Source: Conchocele bisecta (lineage: Eukaryota > Mollusca > Bivalvia > Lucinida > Thyasiridae). From it: a DNA stretch of 64,000 nucleotides. Made by a program: the position numbers and the translations under genes. Positions 23,986 to 34,600 of this stretch are shown piece by piece. Under the pieces are notes generated by a model. It was not told the DNA's origin, made no database searches, and saw only the letters and a program-made list of their open reading frames with translations. The number at the start of each line of letters is the position of its first letter. Position 1 is the first letter of the stretch. The stretch is taken from contig CM055267.1 in assembly GCA_029237695.1 (NCBI GenBank), forward strand, positions 12,985,043 to 13,049,042, in the 5' to 3' direction.

Positions 23986-24206
23986 GGGTATTTCTTTAGT
24001 TTATTTTTTTTTTATCTTATCTTTTGTTTTTTGTTTGCCGGAATTCTGTGGTCTTTGGGGTTTTTTTGGGTTTATTTTTCGAGGGTTTCAGTTTTTTATT
24101 AATTAGTTTTAGTGTGGCTGTAATTTATTTTCTTTCCAGTTCTTGCCCCCCCCCCCTCCCTCCCCCCCCCCCCCCCTAGCCCCCCCTCCCTTTTTTTGTT
24201 TTGTTT
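23986..24206 (+). other. non-array T-rich insert with a strong acceptor-like site
   Basis: The 24-bp periodicity stops and about 220 bp of T-rich sequence intervenes, ending in a C-rich, imperfect poly-C run (24146-24190). TAATTTATTTTCTTTCCAG at 24121-24139 is a textbook pyrimidine tract plus CAG. No coding homology is visible, and there are no transposon ends or target duplication that I can see. Confidence 0.75.
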
Positions 24207-27081
24207 CTGTCTCCATGTCACAGGTAAGGTCTGTCCCCATCTCCCAGGTAGGGTCTGCCCTCATCTCCCAGGTAGGGTCTGCCCTCATCTCCCAGGTAGG
24301 GTCTGCCCTCATCTCACAGGTAAGGTCTGTCCCCCATCTCCCAGGTAGGGTCTGCCCTCATCTCCCAGGTAGGGTCTGCCCTCATCTCACAGGTAAGGTC
24401 TGTCCCCATCTCCCAGGTAGGGTCTGCCCTCATCTCACAGGTAAGGTCTGTCCCCATCTCACAGGTAAGGTCTGTCCCCATCTCACAGGTAAGGTCTGTC
24501 CCCATGTCACAGGTAAGGTCTGTCCCCATCTCACAGGTAAGGTCTGCCCTCATCTCACAGGTAAGGTCTGTCCCCATCTCACAGGTAAGGTCTGTCCCCA
24601 TCTCCCAGGTAAGGTATGTTCCCCATGTCACAGGTAAGGTCTGTCCCCATGTGCACAGGTAAGGTATGTCCCCATGTCACAGGTAAGGTCTGTCCCATCT
24701 CACAGGTAAGGTCTGTCCCATGTCACAGGTTAGGGTCTGTCCCCCATCCCCTCCCCCCCCAGGTAGGGTCTGCCTCATCTCCCAGGTAGTCTGCCTCATC
24801 TCACAGGTAAGGTCTGTCCTCATCTCCCAGGTAGGGTCTGCCCTCATCTCACAGGTAAGGTCTGCCCTCATCTCACAGGTAAGGTCTGTCCCCATCTCAC
24901 AGGTAAGGTCTGTCCCCATCTCACAGGTAAGGTCTGCCCTCATCTCACAGGTAAGTCTGTTCCCCTTGTCACAGGTAAGGTCTGTCCCCATCTCACAGGT
25001 AAGGTCTGCCTGCATCATCTCACAGGTAAGGTCTGCCCTCATCTCACAGTGAAGGTCTGCTCATTCCCAGGTAAGGTCTGTTCCATGTCACAGAAGGTCT
25101 GCCATCTTCTCACAGGTTAAGGTCTGCCTCATTCACAGGTAAGGTCTGTCCCCATCTCACAGGTCGGGTTCTGTCCCCATCCTCAAGGTAAGGTCTGTCC
25201 CCTCTTCACAGGTAGGGTCTGCACTCATCTCACAGGGTCAAGGTCTGCCTCATCTCACAGGTAGGTCTGTCCCATCTCACATGTAGGTCTGTCCCATGTC
25301 AAGGTAAGGTCTGTCCCCATCTAAAGGTAAGGTCTGTCCCCATCTCACAGGTAAGGTCTGCCCTCATCTCACAGGTAGTGTCTGCCCTCATCTCACAGGT
25401 AAGGTCTGTCCCCATCTCACAGGTAGGGTCGTCCCATATCACTGGTTAAGGTCTGCCCATCATCTCCACAGGAAGGTCTGTCCCCATCTCAAAGTTGGTC
25501 TGTCCATCTCACAGGTAGTTGCCCTCATCTCACAGGTAAGTCTGCCCTCATCTCACAGGTAAGTCTGCCCTCTCTCACAGTAAGGTCTGCCTCATCTCAC
25601 AGGTAGGGTCTGCCCTCATCTCACAGTGAAGGTCTCGTCCCCTCTCACAGTAGGTTGCCTCATTTACAGGTAAGGTCTGCCATCTACAGGTAAGGTCTGT
25701 CCCCATCTCACAGGTAGGGTCTGCCCTCATCTCACAGGTAAGGTCTGCCCTCATCTCACAGGTAAGGTCTGCCCTCATCTCACAGGTAAGGTCTGCCCTC
25801 ATCTCACAGGTAAGGTCTGTCCCCATTCACAGGTAGGGTCTGTCTCATCTCACAGGTAAGGTCTGTCCCATCTCACGGTAGGGTCTGTTCCATCTCACAG
25901 GTAAGGTCTGCCTCATCTCAGAGGTTAAGGTCTGTCCCCATCTCACAGGTAGGGTCTGTACCCATCTCAAGGGTAAGGTTTGCCCTCATCTCACAGGTAA
26001 GTCTGCTAATCTCAAGGTAAGTGTCTTTGCCTCATCTCAAGGTAGGGTTGCCCTCATTCTCAAGTAGGTCTGTCCCCATCTCACAGGTAAGGTCTGCCCT
26101 CATTTCACAGGTAAGGTCTGCCCTCATCTCACAGGTAAGGTCTGTCCCCATCTCACAGGTAGGGTCTGCCCTCATCTCTCAGATAAGGTCTGCCCTCATC
26201 TCACAGGTAAGGTCTGCCCTCATCTCACAGGTAAGGTCTGCCCTCATCTCACAGGTAAGGTCTGTCCCCATCTCACAGGTAGGGTCTGTCCCCTTCTCAA
26301 GTAGGATCTGTCCCCATCTCACAGGTAGGTCTGCCCTCATCTCACAGGTAAGGTCTGTCCCCATCTCACAGGTAAGGTCTGTCCCCATGTCACAGGTAGG
26401 GTCTGCCCTCATCTCACAGGTAGGGTCTGCCCTCATCTCACAGGTAAGGTCTGCCCTCATCTCACAGGTAAGGTCTGCCCTCATCTCACAGTAAGGGTCT
26501 GCCCTCATCTCACAGGTAGGGTCTGCCCTCATCTCACAGGTAGGGTCTGCCCTCATCTCACCAGGTAGGTCTGCCTCTTTCACAGGTAAGGTCTGCCCTC
26601 ATCTCACAGTAGGTCTGCCCTCATCTCCCAGGTCGGGTCTTGTTCCCCATCTCAAGGTAGGGTCTGTCCCCATCTCACAGGTGGTTGCCTCTATTTCACA
26701 GTAAGGTCTGTCCCCATTCAAGATTAAGGTCTGTCCCCATGTCACAGGTCGGTCTGCCCTCATCTACAGGTAGTTGCTCTCATGTTGCCTCATTACCAGG
26801 TAAGGTCTGCCCTCATCTCCAGGTATGGTCTGCCTCATCTACAGGTAAGGTTCTGCCTCATTACAGGTTGGGTCTGCCCTCATCTCACAGGTAAGGTCTG
26901 CCCTCATCTCACAGGTAAGGTCTGCCCTCATCTCACAGGTAAGGTCTGCCCTCATCTCCCAGGTAGGGTCTGTCCCCCCATCTCACAGGTAGGGTCTGTC
27001 CCCATCTCACAGGTAGGGTCTGTCCCCATCTCCCATGTAGGGCCTGCCCTCATCTCACATGTAGGGTCTGCCCTCATCTCA

Positions 27082-27506
27082 GTGATTTTCCCAGTTCTGT
27101 GACCTATTTATGAGACAGGTCTATAGTAATTGTAGTCTTTTAAATATTTCAGTAAAACTTCTGAATAACTATTGACCAATCTTTCTTTTTAGTCTAGATA
27201 GGTGATTAATTTTGTGATTTTATATTTTGAGAGGCAGATCACGCGTGACTGGCAACGTGGTAATTTTTAGTTACACCTTAACCCTTTCAACTCTAAGTGA
27301 ATGGAATGAACTGGGATATGTTAATTTTCCGACCAATCCAATCATCACAAAATGGTTTTCAGACTAGTCATTTTATAAAAAAAAAAAATGTTTTTTTAAA
27401 ATACCAAAATTACTTGAAAAAAGTGCAGATCATGATGAGACGGCTCGTTGTGAACATCACAAAAGTGGAATGTAGTGTTGAAAGTATTAATTCTCACTAA
27501 TTTCAG
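27082..27506 (+). other. distal part of KDM1A intron 2
   Basis: Non-array sequence lies between the minisatellite and the next exon. About 27283-27455 matches the dispersed repeat at 63345-63490 (CCTTTCAACTCTAAGTGAA..., CAATCCAATCATC, TTTTCAGACTAGTC, GAGACGGCTCG). The acceptor is AATTCTCACTAATTTCAG ending at 27506, with a CTAAT branch-like motif close by. Confidence 0.6.
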
Positions 27507-27602
27507 TGCGTAACGGTTTCTCGTGTGTTCCTGTGGCGCTGGCCGAGGGACTGGACATCAAACTGAACACTGCCGTCCGGCAAATACGCTGCACCACCTC
27601 CG
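27507..27602 (+). CDS. KDM1A: KDM1A/LSD1 exon: amine-oxidase domain, [12 protein letters not shown] segment
   Basis: Joined to the G ending the previous exon it encodes [17 protein letters not shown], then [15 protein letters not shown], then the first base of glycine. Human LSD1 reads [20 protein letters not shown] at this point. This strand-helix segment belongs to the part of the FAD-dependent oxidase fold that re-forms after the tower insertion. The acceptor is TTTCAG at 27506 and the donor is CCG|GTACGC at 27603. There are no frameshifts or stops. Confidence 0.96.
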
Positions 27603-27853
27603 GTACGCCGCCACCCACCGCTCTGCCCGGGGCTCGTATATGGCATATTGTTGGGACAGGCGCCAAACATATAATGATATAAATATTCACTGATATTGGT
27701 TTTTGCATGGATATTTGATGTTGATCATGTTAACACTCACCGTTATGCGCCGTCATCTGCTCTGATAATATGATGCACCTCGTCTATTCAGTGTTCTGTA
27801 CTAGAGTGTGGTATACTTAACACATGTACTTGAACATGTACATGTACTTGTAC

Positions 27854-27947
27854 AGGTAATATATGGGATTTAGTACTAAACCCATTGACCCGGCCTTAAA
27901 TGACCTTAGCTGTTGATAGGCCGTTAAACCCTAACAAACAAACAAAC
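27854..27947 (+). mobile_element. V element, 3' fragment
   Basis: CAGGTAATATATGGGATTTA, TGACCCGGCCTTAAATGACC and TGATAGGCCGTTAAACC with an AACAAACAAAC tail are almost identical to 40829-40921, so these two copies share a recent source. Confidence 0.75.
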
Positions 27948-27996
27948 TTAACGCATGTCAAATATCATAATTATGAAATTATATTTCTATGCAGGC

Positions 27997-28388
27997 ACCT
28001 GACTATGTACACCTGACTTCCAATCCGGAGGTTGTGGGTTCAAACCTCACCTAGGGACGTCAAGCGGCATAGTGGATAAGGCATTGGACTTCAATACTGG
28101 AGGTTGTGTGTTTAATCCTCGCCCTAGGTGTGAAAAATACCTCCATAGTATTTCCATCCCACTGGTCTTTCGAAAGAAACTTAAAACTGTGGTCCCGTCT
28201 CTATATGACCTTAGCTGTTGCTGGGACGTTAAACCCATTCACTTTCCAATCCTCGCCTAGGGCATCAAAAATAATTTCATAGTATTCCCATCCCACTGGT
28301 CTTTTGGATGAGACTTTGAAACCAAGGTCCCGTTCCTAATTGACCTGAACTGTTGCTGGGACGTTAACTTCATTCACTTTTCACTTTC
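27997..28388 (+). mobile_element. tRNA-derived SINE, one full and two partial copies
   Basis: The central copy (about 28062-28245) starts GTCAAGCGGCATAGTGGATA, with a Pol III A-box-like TAGTGGATAAGG. It has GGTTGTGTGTTTAATCC as a B-box-like block, then TCCCACTGGTCTTTCG and GACCTTAGCTGTTGCTGGG. A 5' fragment precedes it (GGAGGTTGTGGGTTCAAACC near 28028) and a 3' fragment follows (28258-28388). A reverse copy is at 37137-37325. The A and B boxes are inside a non-tRNA body, so this is a SINE and not a tRNA gene. Confidence 0.75.
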
Positions 28389-28574
28389 CATTTCTATGCA
28401 CTCGCGTCTTCATGTTCACACATTGTCCGCTTAAATGACACCAACCTGTGTTGGGGTAATTCAGATCAAGACAACATTCAAAACAATGTGTTACAATGAG
28501 TAATCATTGGTGACTCCTCAGCACTAAGACTGGGGAATGCCAGCAACTTCATCATTAAATGACATACGATATAC

Positions 28575-28817
28575 GCCATGTGACTTTATACCTTCGAAAA
28601 TAAGCGTAATTTCATTAAATACGTTTACAAAGTTTGAAATATTTTTCAGAAATAAAGTCAAAAGTTTACAAAATCTGCGGAATATAATTCTGCATGTACT
28701 CTGAAAATTTTGTAAACTTTTGACGCCATTTACGGAAAATATTGTAAATTTTGTAAACATATTTCATGAAATTACGCAGATGTCCAAAGGTACAAGATCA
28801 CACGGCGTGTCTCATAT
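28575..28817. mobile_element. M3 foldback MITE
   Basis: The left end TACGCCATGTGACTTTATAC pairs imperfectly with GTACAAGATCACACGGCGTG. The inner arms share AAATTTTGTAAAC and CAAAAGTTTAC. Copies with the same ends lie at 37650-37917 and 46420-46752. Confidence 0.7.
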
Positions 28818-29102
28818 ATTCATGTGTGCCACCTGTGGATTCAGTCAGCCTGAATGGCGCCCCGCCTCTCCCATGTGATACAGACCATCCATTGGACCCT
28901 GAGCCAACAAATGAAGCTGCTGGAATTGGACCATCAGATTTAATTCCAATGCCCATTATAAAAGTTTCTGAGAATATTATCGAGAGAAATTCAGACTGTA
29001 TCAGACAGTTGGATTGGTCAAGATTGAGCTGTGACCAAACCAACTACCTGATAATGCTGTTTGTGCTCAGTCTTGACCAAAGTTTAACAAACCCTATCAC
29101 AG

Positions 29103-29305
29103 GCGTGGAGGTAGTGACGAGCAATGCGAAGAACAACACCAACCAGCAAACGTTCAAGGGCGACGCGGTGCTGTGTACGATCCCCCTGGGGGTGATGAAG
29201 GAGTGTGTGCGGGGAACCGGTATCAACAGTATCCAGTTCCTGCCCCCTCTCCCGGAGTGGAAGTCCGCCGCCATACAGAGAATGGGTTTTGGTAATCTCA
29301 ACAAG
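29103..29305 (+). CDS. KDM1A: KDM1A/LSD1 exon: carries the catalytic lysine (NLNK)
   Basis: The exon encodes GVEVVTSNAKNNTNQQTF, then KGDAVLCTIPLGVMKECV, then RGTGINSIQFLPPLPEW, then KSAAIQRMGFGNLNK. GDAVLCT and PLGVMK form the dinucleotide-binding region of the oxidase. The terminal NLNK lysine corresponds to human K661, the flavin-facing residue required for demethylation. Compared with human LSD1 there is a slightly longer loop between PLGVMK and QFLPPLPEW. The acceptor is CTATCACAG at 29102. The donor is AAG|GTAACT at 29306, with the boundary between codons. It looks intact and functional. Confidence 0.97.
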
Positions 29306-30368
29306 GTAACTCCACACTGCCCACAACACTCAACATTTTTTGGTCCTTGATTATGTGATAGAAAGTGGGCAATTATACTTTTCTTTTGAAGTTTCATCGG
29401 TCCGTCTGTACATTTGTATGAGTTTCGTTATGACTTTCCTGATGAATTTCTTCATCAGGCCTTAATGTCAATATAACTTGAAGGATTATTCAGACACTTG
29501 ATAATCCGTGGTCTAGTATTGAAAGGTCGTATACCTTTTAATGCCTCCTATGCGATAGCAAGGGGACCATATTGTGTTGCTCTTGAGGTTCCGTACGTCT
29601 GTTCGTACGTCCATCCGTCTGTCACGTTTTCCATTCTGCTATGACTTTGTTACAGTATGACTGATTGGCTGGAAACTTTATGTGCATGTTTATTATCACC
29701 TATATCAGGGTCAAGGTCAAATGACTTAGAAATTTGTGTCCAGTAGATGCGTGCAGATTTCTAAAATCTCATTATACATATTTTCATTCCCCGCCCATGC
29801 TCCCCGCCTCCCATGATGCCCAATGTTAAGGTCAAATAACTTTGAAATTTTTCGTCCAGTAGATGTATGCGCGTTTCTCCATTCTGCAATAACTTCTTTA
29901 CTGTATGTTTACTGTATGTGCATGTTTCTCATCATTCATCTGTTCATTCACCGCCCCAGCATGCTCCCCTTGCCCCAGGTCAAGGTCAAATAACTATAAA
30001 TTCCCAGTTCAGTACATTCATTCTGCTATAACGTCTTTGTTTGTGATTCAGCCACCACAGCGATGGGATACATGCCGTTGGCGGCATTCTTGTTTATGTA
30101 AAAAAAAATCCTCAACAATTACCTTTTTTTGTGTTTAAAGCATGCACTTCTCTGATGGTTTTGTGATGCTAAATTTTAGCACATGCCCATGATCATGTAA
30201 TGGTCAAATGCCTCAGCAGGTGCGACACCGCTTCCATGGCGGAATTCTTGTGTATGTCACAGGTCCGAGTCTTCCACCTGTGCTATGGTGCTGTGTATTG
30301 CAGATTGTGTCGTGTATTGCAGGCTGCTTCGTGTATTGCAGTATTGCAGGCTGTGTCGTGTATTGCAG
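29306..30368 (+). other. KDM1A intron 4
   Basis: The 1063-bp intron contains a GTACGTCCATCCGTC-type dispersed repeat near 29590 and three loose copies of an AAGGTCAAATGACTT unit (29705, 29830, 29980). It also has a CATGGCGGAATTCTTG motif at 30235 that recurs at 15390. The last 75 bp are the repeated acceptor listed separately. Confidence 0.8.
30294..30368 (+). repeat. tandemly repeated 3' splice acceptor (19-bp unit)
   Basis: TATTGCAG occurs five times, ending at 30303, 30322, 30341, 30349 and 30368. Spacing is 19, 19, 8 and 19 bp. The intervening sequence is GCTGTGTCGTG or a variant. Only the last copy is followed by the conserved [10 protein letters not shown] coding sequence, so it is taken as the real acceptor. 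The copy ending at 30341 would add 27 nt in frame with no stop; the others would shift frame. Confidence 0.9.
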
Positions 30369-30611
30369 GTTGTTCTGTGTTTTGACCGTGTGTTCTGGGA
30401 CCCGAATGCGAACCTGTTTGGGCATGTGGGGAGCACGACTGCGAGCCGTGGGGAGCTCTTCCTATTCTGGAACCTGTACAAGGCTCCGGTACTGCTGGCC
30501 CTGGTTGCCGGGGAAGCCGCCGCCATCATGGAGAACGTCAGTGACGACGTCATCGTCGGCCGCTCCATCGCTGTCCTCAAGGGCATCTTCGGCAACAACG
30601 CTGTCCCCCAG
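30369..30611 (+). CDS. KDM1A: KDM1A/LSD1 exon: FAD/substrate-site core
   Basis: It encodes [72 protein letters not shown] and IFGNNAVPQ. All are strongly conserved in LSD1 proteins. The LFLFWNLYK and LVAGEAA strands form the wall of the catalytic cavity. Both boundaries fall between codons. The acceptor is ATTGCAG|GTT, the last of five repeated acceptors. The donor is CCCCAG|GTCGGT, which is weak at intron positions +3 to +6. The next exon continues the protein without gap. It has no stops or frameshifts and a normal length for this exon. Confidence 0.97.
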
Positions 30612-30767
30612 GTCGGTGCTTGCGGGGTCCTGGAGGAACGTCTAATCTTGCAATCTTCATTTATTATCCAATCGCGTAACATCTGCAACAATAGTATGTG
30701 GCAGCAACGCCGTCCCCCAGGTTGGTGCTCGCGGGGTCTAAATGAACATTTATCCTTACAATCTTCA
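30592..30767 (+). repeat. 109-bp duplication of exon end plus donor
   Basis: GCAACAACGCTGTCCCCCAG, then GTCGGTGCTTGCGGGGTC (ending about 30629), is repeated as GCAGCAACGCCGTCCCCCAG, then GTTGGTGCTCGCGGGGTC at 30701-30738. AATCTTCAATTAT against AATCTTCATTTAT extends the match further. The offset is 109 bp, not a multiple of three. The second copy supplies an alternative donor CCCCAG|GTTGGT in the intron. Confidence 0.85.
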
Positions 30768-31520
30768 ATTATGTTACTGTTTGTTTCTCACAATGCTACC
30801 GAAGAACGTTTGGCCAATAAGCACATTTACAGCAAAAAAATATTTAAATGTACTTTTTCATCAATTACAAAAAAGTAACCCTCACAAGTAACATTTTTTT
30901 ATTTGATGAAATTTAAAAGAGCTGGGGAGTGACGGTGAGAGCCGAACAAAAAAGGTGAATACGACTCGGAAACCTGGCTAGATAGCTAACTAAAAAACAA
31001 TAGTTAGATTTAAAATTTCCATAGGAAATTTATTTATTTTTCGCAATAAAATCAATATTTTGTGGAATTTCATCAACAAAATTTATCGGGGGAGGGTGAC
31101 TTTTTTGCTATTGATGAAAAAGTACTTCCATTTAAATATATTTTAAATTTAATGCGTTTAATAGCCAAAAGTTTGTCGGCAGCAAAACGTGGAACTGTCA
31201 ATAGGACATCTGCAGGTGGATATTCTCACATGTGTATATAGCCATAACATTGGCCAGGTTTCGTGACACAGACAGTAGACATGCTCCTTTGTTGTGCTGG
31301 CCTCCTCCCCCATTTGTCTGAATGCCCAAGGTCATGGTCACTTTGTTGTTATGTTCACTTTGTGGGATTTGTTTTGTAATACAATTTCTTAATTATTGTC
31401 CATTTTTTCATCGGTTCATGAGAATGATTCTCATGAACCAATGAAAAAATGGACAATAATTAAGAAATTGTATTACAAAACATGTTTGTGCCTCGGTAGC
31501 CAGTGTTTGTTGTATTTCAG
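30612..31520 (+). other. KDM1A intron 5
   Basis: The 909-bp intron holds the duplicated exon end above, a foldback at about 30835-31192 whose right half (GGGGGAGGGTGACTTTTTTG, AAAAGTTTGTCGGCAG) recurs at 58925-59095, and a strong hairpin at 31370-31482. The acceptor is GTTTGTTGTATTTCAG ending at 31520. Confidence 0.8.
31370..31482. repeat. near-perfect 50-bp stem just upstream of an exon
   Basis: TGTTTTGTAATACAATTTC, TTAATTATTGTCCATTTTTT and CATGAGAAT are mirrored by ATTCTCATG, AAAAAATGGACAATAATTAA and GAAATTGTATTACAAAACA. I see one mismatch (ATCGG against CCAAT). The right foot ends 38 nt before the acceptor of the next KDM1A exon. No other copy was noticed in the window. Confidence 0.9.
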
Positions 31521-31602
31521 CCGAAGGAGACGCTGGTGACGCGATGGCGGGCCGACCCCTGGGCGCGAGGATCCTACTCCTTCGTCGCCGCCGGCTCCAC
31601 AG
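31521..31602 (+). CDS. KDM1A: KDM1A/LSD1 exon: [14 protein letters not shown] segment
   Basis: It encodes [17 protein letters not shown], then [10 protein letters not shown], plus the first base of glycine. The tryptophans of RWRADPW and the first tyrosine of GSYS (human Y761, next to the flavin) are conserved. The second aromatic position is F where human has Y. The acceptor is TATTTCAG at 31520 and the donor is ACAG|GTCAGT at 31603, a good consensus. The exon's phase matches the next exon at 36101. Confidence 0.97.
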
Positions 31603-31639
31603 GTCAGTCCTACACCCACACTGACCATCACTACCCCGG

Positions 31640-34600
31640 CACACGTCTCCATATTGATTGGAACTTCCATACTGGGATGACATAATTATTCATTGTTGCA
31701 TAATTGGATGAGCATTGACTCCATATCAATTGGTACTCGCAAATGGGATGAACATTGACTCCATATCAATTGGTACTCGCAAATGGGATGAACATTGACT
31801 CCATATTAATGGGAACTTACATAATGGGATGAACATTGACTCCATATTAATTGGAACTTGCATAATTGGATGAGCATTGACTCCATATTAATTGGAACTT
31901 GCATAATGGGATGAACATTGACTCCATATTAATTGGAACTTGCATAATGGGATGAGCATTGACTCCATATTAATGGGAACTTGCATAATGGGATGAACAT
32001 TGACTCCATATTGATGGGAACTTGCATAATGGGATGAACATTGACTCCATATTAATGGGAACTTGCATAATGGGATGAACATTGACTCCATATTAATTGG
32101 GACTTACATAATGGGATGAGCATTGACACCAATGGGAACTTGCATAATGGGATGAACATTGACTCCATATTAATTGGAACTTGCATAATGGGATGAACAT
32201 TGACTCCATATTAATGGGAACTTGCATAATGGGATGAACATTGACTCCATATTAATGGGAACTTGCATAATGGGATGAACATTGACTCCATATTAATTGG
32301 AACTTGCATAATGGGATGAACATTGACTCCATATTAATTGGGACTTACATAATGGGATGAGCATTGACACCAATGGGAACTTGCATAATGGGATGAACAT
32401 TGACTCCATATTAATTGGAACTTGCATAATGGGATGAACATTGACTCCATATTAATGGGAACTTGCATAATGGGATGAACATTGACTCCATATTAATGGG
32501 AACTTGCATAATGGGATGAACATTGACTCCATATTAATTGGGACTTACATAATGGGATGAGCATTGACACCAATGGGAACTTGCATGGGATGAACATTGA
32601 CTCCATATTAATGGGAACTTGCATAATGGGATGAACATTGACTCCATATTAATGGGAACTTGCATAATGGGATGTACATTGACTCCATATTAATTGGAAC
32701 TTGCATAATGGGATGAACATTGACTCCATATTAATGGGAACTTGCATAATGGGATGAACATTGACTCCATATTAATGGGAACTTGCATAATTGGATGAAC
32801 ATTGACTCCATATTAATTGGAACTTGCATAATGGGACGAACATTGACTCCATATTAATGGGAACTTTGCATTAATGGGAATGAACATTCCGACTCCATAT
32901 TAATGGGAATCTTGCATTACTTAGGATGAAACCATTGACTCCATATTTAATTGGAACTTGCATTAATGGGGTTATGTAACATTGACTCCATATTTAATTG
33001 GAACTTGGCATAATTGGGATGAACATTGACTACCCATATTAATGGGAAACTTACATAATTGGGATGAACATTGACTCCATATTAATGGGAAAATTTGCCA
33101 TAATGGGATGAACATTGGGGACTCCATATTTTAATTGGGACTTACAAATAATGGGTATGAGCATTGACACCAAATTGGGAACTTTGCATAATGCTGGGAG
33201 AACATTGGGACGCCCATATTAAATGGGGAACTTTGCATAATGGGATGAACATTAGACTCCAACTTAAACCGGGAACTTACATTTAATGGAGGGAAACATT
33301 GACCCATATATAAAGTGAACTTGCAAAATGGGATTGGAACCATTGGACTCCATATTCATTGGGAACGTTACAAAAGGGATGAGCATTGACACAATTGGAA
33401 CTGGGCAAAAATTGGGATGAACATTTGACTCCATTTATTTTTTTTTTTTTTTTTATTTGGGACTTCACATAAAGGGAATGAGGGCATTGACTCCAAGGGA
33501 ACTTCATAATTGGATAACATTGACTCCATATTAATGGGAACTTGCATAATGGGAATGGGAACATTGAACTCCATAATAATTGGAACTTGCCATAATTGGA
33601 TTGGGGAACATTACTCATATTAATAATAGGGTACTTTCATAAATGGGATGGACATTGACATCCATATTAATTGGGAACTTGCATAATTGGGATGAACATT
33701 GAACTCCATGGTAATTTGGAACTTGCCAATAATTGGGAAATGGGAACATTGACTCCGAGAATAATGGAACTTGGGCAAATTGAATCAACCTTGGACTCCA
33801 TATTGAATTGGGAACTTGCATATAGGGAATTGGAACATTGTAACTCCATATTAATTGGAACATTACCATAATTGGAATTGGAACCATTGACTCCATATTT
33901 ACTGGGAACTTGGCATAATGGGATGAATCAAATTAGACTCCATATTAAATGGGAACATTAGCATAATTGGGAATGAGCATTGACAACCACTGGGAACTTG
34001 CATAATGGATGACCATTGACTCATAATTAAGGAACTTGCATAATGAGGAATGGGAACATTGACCTCCAAATTTAATGGGAACTAAACATAATGGGATGAA
34101 ACAATTGGACTCCATTATTAATTGGGAAACTTGCATAATGGGAATTGGAACATTGAACTCCATAATTAATTGGGACTTACCATAATTTGGAAATTGAACA
34201 TTGACCCCAATGGTAACTTGGGCATTAATCATTGAACATTGACCACCCTATTAATTGGGAAACTTACATAATGGAATGAGGCATTGACAACCAAATTGGG
34301 ACTTTGCCATAATGGATTGAACAATGGGACTCCATATAATGGAACTTGCATTAATGGGGAATGAACAATTGACTCCATATTAATGGAACTGCATAATTAG
34401 GAATTAGGGAACATTGACTCCATTATTAATTGGGGAACTTGCAAATAATGGATGAACATTGACTCCATACCAATGGGGAACTTGCAATAATAGGGATGGA
34501 AACATTTGACTCCATATTAAATGGGAACTTGCATAATGGGCAATTGACTCCTTATTAATGAACTGCATAATGGGATGACTGACTCCATATTAATTGAACT

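Larger units (their letters stand above)
27603..29102 (+). other. KDM1A intron 3 with SINE and MITE insertions
   Basis: The intron of 1500 bp runs between two firmly assigned exons. It contains the V-element 3' end at 27854, tRNA-like SINE sequence at 27997-28388 and an M3 foldback at 28575. The rest shows no other recognisable feature. The open frame spanning 28766-29350 combines intron, MITE and exon and is not a transcript model. Confidence 0.8.

Noticed and set aside
28062..28135. tRNA gene.
   Set aside because: Same reason: the body continues into SINE sequence found again, reversed, at 37137-37325.
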